Program-made: the position numbers and the translations under genes
In this document: positions 32,498 to 42,002 of the stretch, in pieces
How positions within the stretch are numbered: the first letter of the stretch is position 1
How the letters are laid out: each line of letters starts with the position of its first letter
Notes under the pieces: generated by a model
What the model saw: only the letters and a program-made list of their open reading frames with translations
Database searches by the model: none
Told to the model about the DNA's origin: nothing
From: Paulinella micropora
Lineage: Eukaryota > Cercozoa > Imbricatea > Euglyphida > Paulinellidae
Direction of reading: 5' to 3'
Assembly: GCA_019918135.1 (NCBI GenBank)
Contig: WBZZ01003758.1
Coordinates: forward strand, 72,501 to 136,500
DNA: 64,000 nucleotides

Positions 32498-33164
32498 GGG
32501 AAGCCGGCTAGGCGCTGTACGAGGTTGGCCAGAACCGACTTTGTGCAACCACTGGCTCCGGACGGCTACCGAACGGGGGGAAGGCGCGCCCCCCCCCCGG
32601 CGCGCGCGGAGGGGGGAGCGCCCCTAGCCCCGGCACGCGCCGCCCGTGCGCGCGCCGGGGGGGGCACCCCCGTGTGGGCGGGCGCCCCCCCCCCCGCGCG
32701 CCACCGCCCTGTCACCCGCGCCAGCACACGCGCCCGTGCCCCGTCCTGCCGCCCACGCGCGCCACGCCCGCGAGCGTGGCGGGCCTCCGGGCGCGTGCGC
32801 GAGCGAGGGGAGGGGGGCGCTGGCTGCTTGAGCGTGGGTCTGGCTCTGTTTCTCCCTCCCTCCCTCCTCCACTCCCAACGCCACGCGGGGGAGGGGGGCG
32901 GGAAGGGGGCGGCCGCAGACGGGCCTGGCGGGATGCCGCGCGGGCACGGCGTGCCCGCACCCCCTCCCCGCCCCCGGGCGGCGGGGCTGGCCGCAGGCCG
33001 TGGCCGGAGTACGCAGAGGGGGGAGGGGGCGAGGGTGGAGCGCGGGCTGCTCCCCCCCCCCCCAGGGGAGGGAAGGGGGTGGACAACGTGGCTGAAAACT
33101 GACTGACAGAGAAGAAGAAGCTCGGGTCCTCCCCCCGGCCGAGTTGTTTCCTGTCCCCTGCGCT
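32498..33164. promoter_or_regulatory. Bidirectional spacer between RING and F-box genes, A
   Basis: 667 bp of extremely GC-rich DNA with repeated GGCGCGCGC / GCGCGCGCC words and C runs, placed between divergent starts, so it should hold both promoters. The last 60 bases (ACTGACTGACAGAGAAGAAG region) are strongly conserved in unit B, the middle is not. Frames through it are antisense shadows. Confidence 0.5.
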
Positions 33165-34876
33165 ATGGAGAGCTTGCCCAGTCCCGTGGGCCAGCCGCCC
33201 GGCCGGCCGCCCACCCCCGCGACGACGGCGGCGGCCGCGGACGACGGCGACTCATTGCCTGTCGAGCTGCAGAAAGAGATCCTGTCTTTTCTGCCGGCCT
33301 GTAACCTCTTCACTTTGCTGCGCGTACGTGTCGGGGGCCTCTGGGGCCTGCGGGGCCAGCCCGCACTGTGGCCGCGGCCGTTGGTGCTAGGCCACGCGCC
33401 CTCCCTGGGCACGCAGCAGCTACTACAAAGCCTGGGAGTCCGTGTCAGGCGCCTGTTCATCGGCAGCGTGGCCGAGTGGGAACGAGCGGGCGGTCTGCTG
33501 CCCTCCCTGGATGTGCGAGAGCTGGCGTTGCTGAGCGCACTGCACGCGAGCGGCCCCCCGGCGGCGGGGCCCCGCGGACCCCTGTGCTACCTGCGCGAGC
33601 TGCCGCCGGGCGGCCTGGGCGGGGCGCGCCTGCGCAGGCTGTACCTGGGCCGGGCCCCCCAGCTGCGTTCGCTGCACGGGCTGCACGTGCTGGCACCCCG
33701 CCTGGCCGAGCTGCAGCTGGAGCACTGCTCCTCCTTGCAAGATATCAGCAGCCTGGCCCTGCTGCCCGAGCTCCGCTGTGTCAGGCTCTCGCACATCAGA
33801 CCGGCGTTCAGCCTAGGGTCGCTGCAGCGGTCGGCCGCCCGGCTCAGGACGCTCAGCCTCCGCCACTGCCCCTTGCTGTCCCAGGCGGAGGCGCTGGCGC
33901 GCTGGCCCGACCTAGAAGAGCTCGAGCTGGCCTCTTGCTCTAGCCTGCGGGGCCTGGGCTTCCTAGCCGGCCACCCCCGGCTCCGCCGGCTAGTGCTGCG
34001 CGGCCTGTGGACCCCCGACCTCGGCTCGCTGCTGTCCGCCCTGCTGCAGCTGGAATACCTGCACGTCGAGAACTGTCCCGCCGTAGCCACGTTAGACGCC
34101 GTTGAGCCCGGCCTGCCCCGGCTGCGGGTGCTGCGGGTCCTGGACTGCCCCTCCCTGCAGAGCCTGCGGCTCCCACACTGTGCGCCCGGCCTCGAGGTCC
34201 TGCACGTGCGCCTGGCGCCGCAGGCCGCCGACCCCCTGGGCCGGACGCCCTGGCCGCGCCTGCCGGAGCTGCGCAACGTGGACCTAGGCGACCTCGAACC
34301 GCCGGGCCACAGCCTGGACTTCTTGGCCGGCGTGCCGCACCTGCACACGCTGCGGCTCCGCTACCCGGCCGCCGGCTGTGCGTCCCGCGACTGCCCGCTC
34401 ACCCACGCCCCCGACCTGCGGCCGCTGGCGGCCTGCCGCGGGCTGCGCGTGCTGTCGCTGCTGCCGGCGCTGGGCTCGATCGAGCCCTCCGGGCTCGGGC
34501 TGCTGCCCGAGCTACGGGAGCTCGAGCTGCGGGGGCTGGTTTACGCGCCCCTGGCCGCGCTCCTGTGCCTGCAGACCACCCAGGTCACCCTGTCAGTGGC
34601 CGCGCTAGCACCGCTGGCCGCGCTGGCCTCGCTAGACCTGTCCGGCTCGGGGGGCTGGCCGTCCTCAAGGGCCTGGCTAGCCTGCGCCACCTGCGCCAGG
34701 TGCGCGTGAGTGGCTGCTTCTCCCTGTGCTTTATCGAGCGCCTAGACTTGCTGCAGGCCAGGGGCGTGGACTTGGTGGGCCTCCCCGACACCTACCCCTT
34801 CCGGCATACACCGGCGGCGGAGGCGCCCCGCCCGGGCGCGAGGGCCAAGCGGCGGCTCGCGGGGCACGACCCCTAG
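33165..34876 (+). CDS. F-box/LRR protein, unit A
   Basis: About 570 codons from the ATG at 33165. The first 25 residues are Pro-rich. An F-box follows at about 33-70 (S-L-P-V-E-L-Q-K-E-I-L-S-F-L-P, then L-F-T-L-L-R-V-R). The remainder is a regular ladder of 20-25-residue leucine-rich repeats (L-A-E-L-Q-L-E-H-C-S-S-L, L-E-E-L-E-L-A-S-C-S-S-L). F-box proteins bind SKP1 and bring LRR-bound substrates to SCF ubiquitin ligases. It is nearly identical to the unit-B copy, with one short repeat segment of 8 residues missing near the end. About one break. It converges on the GNAT gene with overlapping poly(A) signals. Confidence 0.78.
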
Positions 34877-34921
34877 GCGGCAGCACGGCCCTCCCCGCCC
34901 CGCTCCTCTGCCCTGGTCATC

Positions 34922-34936
34922 TTTATTTGGATTAAA
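34922..34936. terminator. Back-to-back poly(A) signals, F-box and GNAT genes
   Basis: TTTATT at 34922 (AATAAA for the minus-strand GNAT gene) and ATTAAA at 34931 (plus-strand F-box gene) lie within 15 bases of each other, between convergent stops at 34876 and 34970. Conserved in unit B at 57960-57974. Confidence 0.6.
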
Positions 34937-34969
34937 GGCAGGGGCTTTTTACTAACCAGGAACTAGAGC

Positions 34970-36079
34970 TCACTCCCCCCCCGCTCCAGGGGGGGGCTGG
35001 TCCACGCCGGAAGCGGCCTCCAGCCGTAAGACCAACTCCCAGGCTACCGCGTCACGCCCGCCGCCGTCGCCCGCCCGCGGTGACCGCGCCTGGCGGGGCT
35101 GCCGGGCCGCGCCGAGATCCAGGCGTGCGTAAGCTAGGGCTAGCGCCACGAGGTCCACGTGCTGGAACCAGCGCCTCTCCAGTGCGAGGTCCGGCGGACC
35201 GGCCTCTGCGGGCCGGGGGGGCGCCTGCCCGGGCAGGCGCAGCCCCCAGAGCCAGAAGCTAGCGGCCCCCGTCGGACGCACGCCCAGCCCCGCCGCGCCG
35301 GGCGCCACCACGTCGCGCCCCGCCATGACGGGCCCGAAGAAGACCGCCTGCCCGTCGACCAGACAGAGCAGCTTGGTGTACCCGCCGCGCGGCGCTGCTG
35401 CTCGACCACCTTGAACGGAAAATAGACGCGGCCGGCCACGCGCAGGGCGGGGAACGCCAGTGTGCGCTGGGGGTACGGCCTGTCCCGCCCAGGGTACGCA
35501 GCGGGCGGCGCCCGCCGCCGGTGCCGCACGAGCCGGCACGGTCCAAGCCCCGGACCCGAACAGCAAGTGCACGGCGCAAGTTTGCACTCCGCGGAGCCGC
35601 TGCCGCAGCCCAGCCAGTCCGTCCGCCGGCCGCGGGATGTCGCGGCACAGCACCTGCGCCCGCCCCGCGCCGGCTGGCTCCCACCCCCGTGAGAGCCAGA
35701 AGGTGTAGTCGTGCTGCGGCTCACGGCGCAGCACCAGGTAATCGGCGGGGGTCGTGCGGGCCAGGTACGCCAGCAACCCCGCCACGAAGGCGCTGCCGAT
35801 CCCCTGGCGTCGTCGCCCCACGTCTACTTCACAGAGGTCCAGGCGCCAGCCGTCGGCTACCGACAGCAGCGCGTACGCTAGCAGCTGCTCACCTTCTTCG
35901 TACACCAGCAACAGCCTCCCGGGCTCGGCTAGTGCGCTTGCCAGGAGGTTCCAGTTGTGCCTGAACCCGGTGTCTGCGTGGGTGCCCGACGAACGTTCCA
36001 CCAGCTCTCGCAGGACGGGCAGGTCGGGGGGCTGCGCCGCGCGCACCGAGGCCTCCCCGCTCCACCTCTCGCTAGCCAT
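34970..36079 (-). CDS. GNAT-family acetyltransferase, unit A
   Basis: 369 codons from the ATG at 36079. Residues 10-140 are a GNAT domain: L-L-L-V-Y-E-E-G, A-Y-A-L-L-S-V, then motif A C-E-V-D-V-G-R-R-R-Q-G-I-G-S with the acetyl-CoA pyrophosphate-binding R/Q-x2-G-x-G, and D-Y-T-F-W-L-S-R-G-W-E. It should transfer an acetyl group from acetyl-CoA to an amine; the acceptor is unknown. The C-terminal 200 residues are unlike known GNAT partners. Nearly identical to the unit-B copy in the GNAT part. The C-terminal half differs in frame between copies, so I am unsure which reading is native there. It starts next to the C-rich minisatellite region. Confidence 0.75.
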   Translation of the reverse strand: MASERWSGEASVRAAQPPDLPVLRELVERSSGTHADTGFRHNWNLLASALAEPGRLLLVYEEGEQLLAYALLSVADGWRLDLCEVDVGRRRQGIGSAFVAGLLAYLARTTPADYLVLRREPQHDYTFWLSRGWEPAGAGRAQVLCRDIPRPADGLAGLRQRLRGVQTCAVHLLFGSGAWTVPARAAPAAGAARCVPWAGQAVPPAHTGVPRPARGRPRLFSVQGGRAAAPRGGYTKLLCLVDGQAVFFGPVMAGRDVVAPGAAGLGVRPTGAASFWLWGLRLPGQAPPRPAEAGPPDLALERRWFQHVDLVALALAYARLDLGAARQPRQARSPRAGDGGGRDAVAWELVLRLEAASGVDQPPPGAGGE

Positions 36080-36350
36080 GCGCTATTTTGCGGTGGCTGC
36101 GCGGCGCCAGGCCCCTCCGGGAGACCCCCGGAGACCCATCCGGCGCTCCACGCCCCGGGCCGGGCTGCACGCCGGCGCGGGGCCTCTCCCCCCCCCCGCT
36201 GGGGCGCGGGGTTCGGTCTGCCCCCCCCCCGTGGTGGCAGCCCAGGTCGCGGAGCGCTGTGGCGCGGGTCCCGGGCCCCGCGGCAGGTGGACCCCCCTAG
36301 GGGCCGGAAGGGGGTAGGGTAAAGGGGGGGGGGGGGGGGTCCTCCTGCTC

Positions 36351-36480
36351 GGAGGAGGCACCCCCCCCCCCCCTCTGAGTGGAGGCACCCCCCCCCCCCC
36401 CTGGGAGGAGGCACCCCCCCCCTCTGGGAGGAGGCACCCCCCCCTTGGGAGGAGGCACCCCCCCCCTCTCAGGGAGGCGC
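36351..36480 (+). repeat. GGAGGAGGCACCCCCC minisatellite, unit A
   Basis: About six units of GGAGGAGGCACC + C run + CTCTG/TTGG, each 20-28 bp. Unit B has about a dozen (59344-59637). Confidence 0.9.
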
Positions 36481-36583
36481 AGGGAGCAAGCAACCTCCCG
36501 GGGGGCCACTCTAGATCCCGGTCGCATAGGAATGGGGGGGGTGGCGCCAGAGAAGAAGCGGGACGACGAGGGCCCCCTCTCCC

Positions 36584-36702
36584 TCTCTTGAGACTCATGA
36601 GACAAACTCGAGGACAGCCCCCCCTCTCTTGAGACACTTGAGACAAGCTCTAGTGACACCCCCCCCCTCTCTTGAGACACTTTTGAGACAAGCTCGAGAA
36701 CA
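36584..36702 (+). repeat. Three-copy TCTCTTGAGAC repeat, unit A
   Basis: Three units of CTCTCTTGAGAC[A/T]C...GAGACAA[A/G]CTC plus C run, each about 40 bp. Conserved with the same copy number in unit B (59739-59862). Confidence 0.88.
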
Positions 36703-36943
36703 CACCCCCCCCCCCCAAGAGAAAAGAATCAAGGCACGGGGGATGCCAGGGTCCCCCCCAACTAGGGAAAAAAGGAAGGCACGGGATGCCAGGGTTCCCC
36801 CCCTGTCAAACTCAGGGGGTCGGGCTCCCCCCCCTCCAAACTCAGGGAGTCACAGGGAGAGGAGGGGTGTGTCCTGCGCCCGAGCCACCCCCCCTCCTAC
36901 GCCGACGGACTCCGGGCGACCGGGAGCGGGGGAAAGTGAGGTT

Positions 36944-36954
36944 GGAATAATTCC
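36944..36954. promoter_or_regulatory. GGAAT-A-ATTCC dyad upstream of gene 8
   Basis: Palindromic AT island in GC-rich DNA, about 170 bases before the gene-8 ATG, identically conserved in unit B at 60151-60161. Candidate regulator-binding site or promoter element. Confidence 0.3.
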
Positions 36955-37122
36955 CCAGGTCGGGCGGGAGGGGGGGTGTAGGGAGGCAGAGAAAACGCGC
37001 CCCCCCCCCCCTTCCCCTCCCCGGGGGGGGTGACCCCACCCCCCCCTCTCCCACCCGAGCACCGTGCCCTGACCCCGTCACCACATTCCGCCCCGTCCGT
37101 GGTGGAGCCGTGGGCTGTGCAC

Positions 37123-38273
37123 ATGCGTTGGTGGCCATCGGCGTACTGCTGCTGGGCGCTGGGCCTGGCCTGGGGCGTCGCCGGGCTGTTGTCGCGGCAG
37201 GCACAGTGTGTCGAGGCCGTGCGGGCCAAGGAGCGTGAACTGGCGAGCGTCACCGGGCCGTTGCTGCACCAGATTGTGGAGACGGGCCAATGTGCCGACC
37301 GGGCACGCGGAAGGCTGTCCAGCCAGTGGCAATGGAGCCTGTCGTGGTCCAGGCTGCTGCCCAATGCTACGCACGCCATGTGGTCGGAGAGCGAAGTCAG
37401 CTGCCTCGTGTTCTTGTACTACCCGGACGTGTGGAACGCCTACCAGCACCTAGCCCGGGCGCCCGAACGGAGTGTCCTGGGCGGGCTCGCCCTCGTGCAC
37501 CGGCTGGGGGGTGCTTACGCGGCCAGGGAACTAGAGCTGCTGTCCCCCTGGACCACGTGGCCCGGCCCCGGCGTAGCCGACAGCCTGCTGCTGCCGGGGC
37601 CCGCCATCTTCTGGGCCGCTCTGCCCGGCGCCCGGACGCCGTACTACGTGCTGCAGTTCCTGCACTCACGCCTGCAGGACCGGGGCTGGGGGCGGTCGCT
37701 CTGGGGTGAGCCCGCCGACCTGCCGGGCGCCGCGCTGGCCGACGCGCTGGCGCAGCTCGCCGGCGTCCAGGACCCCGCCCCGCTCGCGAACGAGACCCAT
37801 ACTTGGCAGGTCATGGGCCTGCCCGAGTCCGTGCTGGTGCTGGACCCCGCGGTCTGGACGCAGGGCCCCGTCGCGCGCCTCCACTCGGACCAGTGGCGGT
37901 CGGCCTGGGGGGTCCTGTGCTGGTGGCCCGCGCCGCCCGCGTGGCTGTGGGTCGGCGTGGCGCTCGCGCTAGCCTCGGCGTGCTGCTACTGCGGCGCCGC
38001 GTGGCGGCGCTGGCCGGGGGGGCGGCGCGGTTACCAGCCCGTGCGCCAGGGCCCGGAGCGGGGTCCGGCCGCCTGGCCCCTGGCACGCCGCCGGCCGGCG
38101 CCGCGCACGTCGTCGCAGCGCGGCCAGGCACGGGCGCCCCCGCCCCGCTCCTCCACGGACTCCCCCCCGGGGCCGGCTGGGTGGCCGGCGGAGCCGGGGC
38201 CGGCGGGGTGGCAGACGAGGCCGGGCCGCCGGGCGAGGACGACGAGCAGGCGGCCGAGGACGGTTACTTTTAA
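37123..38273 (+). CDS. Membrane-anchored ectodomain protein, unit A
   Basis: About 383 codons from the ATG at 37123. Residues 1-25 (R-W-W-P-S-A-Y-C-C-W-A-L-G-L-A-W-G) form a signal peptide or anchor. A Trp-rich ectodomain of about 240 residues follows, with two N-glycosylation motifs (N-A-T, N-E-T) and a few Cys. A second hydrophobic segment lies near residues 265-295 (P-A-W-L-W-V-G-V-A-L-A-L-A-S-A-C-C). It then has a basic juxtamembrane stretch and a Pro-rich cytoplasmic tail ending in an acidic E-D-D-E-Q...D-G-Y-F. A type I surface glycoprotein is the simplest reading. Only a few differences from unit B; this copy has about one break, B looks whole. Family not recognised. Confidence 0.65.
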
Positions 38274-38353
38274 TGACTCACGTAGGGTTGGCCGCACGGC
38301 GTTTGCCCCCGCCACCCACTGCCCCCCCCCCCCCCCGCTTTTTCTTCTCTCCC

Positions 38354-39346
38354 TCACTCACGACGGTGCCCCTTGCCGGTGTGGGTGTCGACCTGGCGCC
38401 CGCAGTGGGTGCACTTGGCGACTGCGTGGCACAGGCTGAGGGCGGCCTGCACGCGCTCGAGACCCTGGTGCGCGGGGCTCGCGCTGCCTTCCCCCAAGGA
38501 GGGCAGCGAGATCGTAGCGCCCGCCGGCCCGCCGGGCAGGCTTTCGACGACGTGATTGGCCCCCCGCAGGAAGTTCTCGGCCGCCACGAGCGCCGCCGCT
38601 TGGCCGCCAGGCGGCCGACTGGGCTCGTTGCCTGATTCCTGTTCTCCTTCAGGCAGGATACTACGGCTCGGACCGTCCGCCTCGTCGTTTACCGCGACCT
38701 GGCTGCGGCTAAGGAGGCCTGACTCCTCGTGGTCAGCAGCCGCCCTCTCCTCTGCTGCGGCTGTCCCCAGCACGATTTCCAAAGCAGACAGCCTGTTACG
38801 GACGCGGCTGAGCAGCGCCCACTGCCTCTCGCTGGCCCCGTGGCCCTCTGGCGTGACCCGTGCCACTGCCTGGCGCAATTGCCGTTCCAGCCGCCGCCTC
38901 TTAGCGGGCTCGGTTTGTCGCGCCCAAAAGGCCCCGCAGAGGTAAAAAAGGACAGCCAAGGCCTGCACGGCAGACAGAGACTGCGCGCCCCGAGTCCGGC
39001 GGCTGTCCTCAAATTGCATAATTTGGCAGACCAGGCTGTTCAGCCGCTGCGAGGACAGTGTCGGACTTGGTCTTGCACCGGTAGTGACCCTAGGCTCGGC
39101 TTTGCCTGGCGCGCCGAAGTAGACGTCCTCGGGATTCAGCTCCAGTAAAGGAAATGCATTCTCCTGGAGCAGCCCGGCTATCTTCCTCTGAATCGCAGAT
39201 TGTAGCTGGACTAGCAGCTCCGAGGGAGCCTCGTTGATTTGCCCGGTCAGGAGGTCGTGGACAGACAGGTGGGGGGCTTCGGGCCCCGGGCCCGTTGCCT
39301 GATCACCCGACTCCTCCTCTTCGTGCCTGGAACCGGCGGCTCCCAT
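38354..39346 (-). CDS. Putatively myristoylated protein with C-terminal zinc site, A
   Basis: 330 codons from the ATG at 39346; looks whole. The N-terminus M-G-A-A-G-S fits the N-myristoylation consensus M-G-x3-S, followed by an acidic patch, so membrane-inner-face anchoring is likely. The middle is helical (L-L-V-Q-L-Q-S-A-I-Q-R-K-I, then A-V-L-F-Y-L-C-G-A-F-W). The C-terminus has C-H-A-V-A-K-C-T-H-C-G-R-Q-V-D-T-H-T-G-K, a possible single zinc site of CCCH/CCHH type. Moderately conserved in unit B. Myristoylated membrane-inner-face proteins are common in large DNA viruses, but I recognise no family. Confidence 0.62.
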   Translation of the reverse strand: MGAAGSRHEEEESGDQATGPGPEAPHLSVHDLLTGQINEAPSELLVQLQSAIQRKIAGLLQENAFPLLELNPEDVYFGAPGKAEPRVTTGARPSPTLSSQRLNSLVCQIMQFEDSRRTRGAQSLSAVQALAVLFYLCGAFWARQTEPAKRRRLERQLRQAVARVTPEGHGASERQWALLSRVRNRLSALEIVLGTAAAEERAAADHEESGLLSRSQVAVNDEADGPSRSILPEGEQESGNEPSRPPGGQAAALVAAENFLRGANHVVESLPGGPAGATISLPSLGEGSASPAHQGLERVQAALSLCHAVAKCTHCGRQVDTHTGKGHRRE

Positions 39347-39630
39347 AGTCAGCACAGGTTGGCTCGTACGTCGTACCCTTGTCACGAAACGATCCGCCTT
39401 TGGCACAGTAGGCCGGTGGTGCCGGGTCCCCGGCTGGCGGGCCGGGCGGGGGACGGAGAGAGAGAGGGTAAGGGGGGAGGCTAGCGAGGAGGGAAGGAAA
39501 CGAGGTGGAGCGGGGCTTGCGCCTGCAGGGAGAAGCGTCGGGGGCCGAGGGGGGGGGGGGGGGGGAGAGGGGGGTGCCCCCCCCGGTTGCCGGAGCGCGC
39601 CACGGTGGTTTTAGGACCGGACTAGCTAGG

Positions 39631-40434
39631 CTAGCGTGACTTAGGCCCAGGGGCTGGCTCCTCCCGGAACCGGGCCGGCCGCCTGCCCAGGCTAGAACCA
39701 GGCCACGCGTAACCCCGGAAGACCACGTCCGTGTCGGCCCACACTTGGCCAGTGAGGGCCGCCGGCAGCGGGCCCAGCACCAGGACGCGCAGGCGGGGGA
39801 AGCGCAGGCACTGGAAGCCGAGGGTGAGCTCCGACAGGCCGGCGGGGCGGTCCCGGCCGCCGTACGCTAGCCACAGCGTTTCCAAGCGGGGGAACCTGGT
39901 CTGGCTGAGGAAGCTGCACGCGGCGGCAAACCGCCGCGGGCAGTCCGCCTCGACGCGCAGCTCGACTAGTTGGCAGGTAGGCGCGGTCACCGCGTCCGGG
40001 CGGGGCTCGCGGAGGTTCCGGCCCAGGTCGAAGCCCCGCGCGCCGCTCACCACGTGCAGCGCCAGCACGTCCAGGCCCAGGCCGGCCCCTAGCACGGAGA
40101 GCGGAGCCACGAAGGCGATCTTGGCCAGCCGCAGTCGCTCGTCCACGTCGACCACCACTTCGACCGGGCCCCGCGGCGGCCGGCCGGCCGCCGGCTGCTC
40201 CCAGGCAGCCAGCAGGTGGGACAGCCTCCAGGAGTAGCGGGGCTGTGCCCTGCCCTGGTGGGGGGCCAAGTCCCACACCACGGCCAGCGCGGCCAGGTCC
40301 ACGGCGCACAGGAGGTAGCTGGCGACGAGCCGGCGGCACACCGCCGGGAGTGGCTGGTACCCGTCGGTCTGACTAGGCCCCCTAAGCTTGCCGTCCCCCG
40401 GCGCCCCGCGGCCGGCCGTCGGGTTGGCTGCCAT
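39631..40434 (-). CDS. F-box-like/LRR protein, unit A
   Basis: 267 codons from the ATG at 40434; looks whole. Residues 25-55 resemble an F-box (Q-P-L-P-A-V-C-R-R-L-V-A-S-Y-L, then V-D-L-A-A-L-A-V-V). Leucine-rich-repeat-like segments follow (L-V-E-L-R-V-E-A-D-C, F-P-R-L-E-T-L-W-L, F-P-R-L-R-V-L-V-L). It is shorter than the other F-box gene here, and the F-box match is weaker. Possible SCF substrate adaptor. In tandem with the myristoylated-protein gene (same strand, about 285 bp apart) and divergent from the kinase-like gene. The unit-B copy is almost identical except at the N-terminus. Confidence 0.55.
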   Translation of the reverse strand: MAANPTAGRGAPGDGKLRGPSQTDGYQPLPAVCRRLVASYLLCAVDLAALAVVWDLAPHQGRAQPRYSWRLSHLLAAWEQPAAGRPPRGPVEVVVDVDERLRLAKIAFVAPLSVLGAGLGLDVLALHVVSGARGFDLGRNLREPRPDAVTAPTCQLVELRVEADCPRRFAAACSFLSQTRFPRLETLWLAYGGRDRPAGLSELTLGFQCLRFPRLRVLVLGPLPAALTGQVWADTDVVFRGYAWPGSSLGRRPARFREEPAPGPKSR

Positions 40435-40663
40435 TCGCTTCCACCGCCCTGGGTCAGAAGTGTGCCGGGCGGGCGCCGTGCACACGCGTGCGCCAGGGGG
40501 GCTGACGCCGGCAGCGGGGGCGGGGAGGGGGCGCGTGTGCGCGTCCCCCGGGCCGTGGGGCCGGGACCGCGGGAGGGAAGGGGGGTGGTGCGCCGCGGGC
40601 AGGAGGCACTGCGGAGAAGAAACAGGGAGGGGAAACCGTGGGGGGGCGTGGGGGGGGGGGACA

Positions 40664-42000
40664 ATGGCTCGGGTACTTGGCTGTAAACCACGTATGCTTG
40701 CCTCCTCACCCGCTGGTCGCCCAGGCGGGGCAGTCCCGCTCGACCGAGAGCACCGGCTGCTGCCAGGCAAGGCGGCCTGGCTCCAGGGGGCTCCCCCCCC
40801 CCGAGACCAGCCCCCAGGCGAATTAGCCTGGCTGTGGCAGCAGGTGTCGTCCGCTGCTGCCCAGGGGCTGGCCGGTCCGCCGGGGCCGCTGGCCGCCCTG
40901 CACGCTATGCTCAGAGCACGGATAGAGCGGCACGAGGCCTGCCCAGGAGCTACCGAGGAGTGCCTGTGCACTCAGGACCAGGACCGGGACCAGGACTGGG
41001 CGTGCGCGGGGTCCGTCAACGTAGTCACTCGCCTGACGACTGCCTATGTCGTGCGAGCCGGCTACGAGTACCTCAGCGAGGCCGAGCTAGCGGCCCGCCG
41101 TGACTGGGCCAACGCGCTGGCCACGGAAGAGGTCCGCGTCAGCCATTTGCTGTACGGGTGGGCCGTGCCGTACAACGTGGCCACATTCATGCAACAGCTG
41201 CGTGCGTTTAATGACGAGCAACGTCAGTACAAGGATACGTGCCGCGAGATCCCGCAGCTGGGGGGCTTCCTGTTCGAGCCCGGACCGTCGCCGCGGCGCC
41301 AGTGTCCGTATCCCTACTGGTTGCAACATGCTGGAAATCCCGCCGGTCGCGAGTTCTATCTTATCCTGCATATCCTCCCCTTGGGCCAGATGGTCAGCAC
41401 CCTGCTGGCCTCCCAGAGTACACAGCAAGAGCACCACAGGGTCTTGCAGTCGGTGCACGGCACTCTGCTTCGATACTTGCAGGTGCTACAGGAGAAGGCA
41501 AGGGCAGAGCCGGACAGAGCCTACGGTTGCCTGGACCTGAGGTTTGATAATATGTTGCAGGTCCAAGAGAGAGGGGGCCCTGTCGTGAGGCTGATCGACG
41601 TAGAGCCGTACGACAGGTGGACCGTGCCTTTAGCCCAAGCCATGGCGTGGAGAGAATCTCTTCGATGGCACAGTGATGCCGCCTGGGCGCTGGCCCTGTA
41701 CCTCTTTACGTTGGCCAAGTCGGTAGCTAACCTGCTGATTGATATGGAGCACACAGGCGTCCTTTGTGTGCCGGAGGGCTCGGCCCAGGGTTCGTTGCCA
41801 CCGCAGGGCTTTTCCTGTCCTTTCGAGGAAGCGGTGAAGGTGCTGAGGGCAGAAGCGAAGGAGGTCGGGGGGGGCAGCGCAGCGGTAGGCCTGGCCGAGG
41901 CCTTGCACCTGCTGGCCGACGTGCAGTGGACTAACACGCCCACCCCCGGAGGCTTCCTCGAGCGGATGGAGCGCTACGTACACAGAACGAAGCCCGGGGG
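40664..42000 (+). CDS. Kinase-like protein, unit A
   Basis: About 445 codons from the ATG at 40664. The centre shows a protein-kinase/aminoglycoside-phosphotransferase-like pattern: a hinge-like Y-L-I-L-H-I-L-P-L-G near 232-241, C-L-D-L-R-F-D-N-M-L (D291, N296: catalytic-loop D-x4-N, with Cys where HxD His-type kinases have His), and R-L-I-D-V-E-P-Y (D312, in place of DFG). No glycine-rich loop is evident. It may be an active small-molecule kinase or a pseudokinase. The reading frame runs beyond 42,000 into DNA antisense to the next gene, so the true C-terminus appears lost at a junction. Only the first codons of the unit-B copy are in the window (63959). Confidence 0.55.
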
Positions 42001-42002
42001 AA

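Larger units (their letters stand above)
36080..37122. other. C-run-rich minisatellite spacer, unit A
   Basis: About 1 kb with no gene. It holds a 20-24-bp minisatellite (36351-36480), a three-copy 40-bp repeat (36584-36702), further GGCACGGG[G]ATGCCAGGG repeats and many C runs of 7-14. Frames here are low-complexity artefacts. An AT dyad at 36944-36954 lies upstream of the membrane-protein gene. Confidence 0.7.

Noticed and set aside
31355-33106. 583-codon plus-strand open frame across the RING gene
   Set aside because: It is antisense to the RING gene, Gln/Arg/Pro-rich and without domain motifs; long antisense frames are expected in DNA this GC-rich. A matching frame in unit B has the same explanation.
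36083-36680. Gly/Pro-rich frames in the minisatellite spacer (also 59118-59940)
   Set aside because: Low-complexity translations of tandem repeats and C runs, not conserved in reading frame between units.
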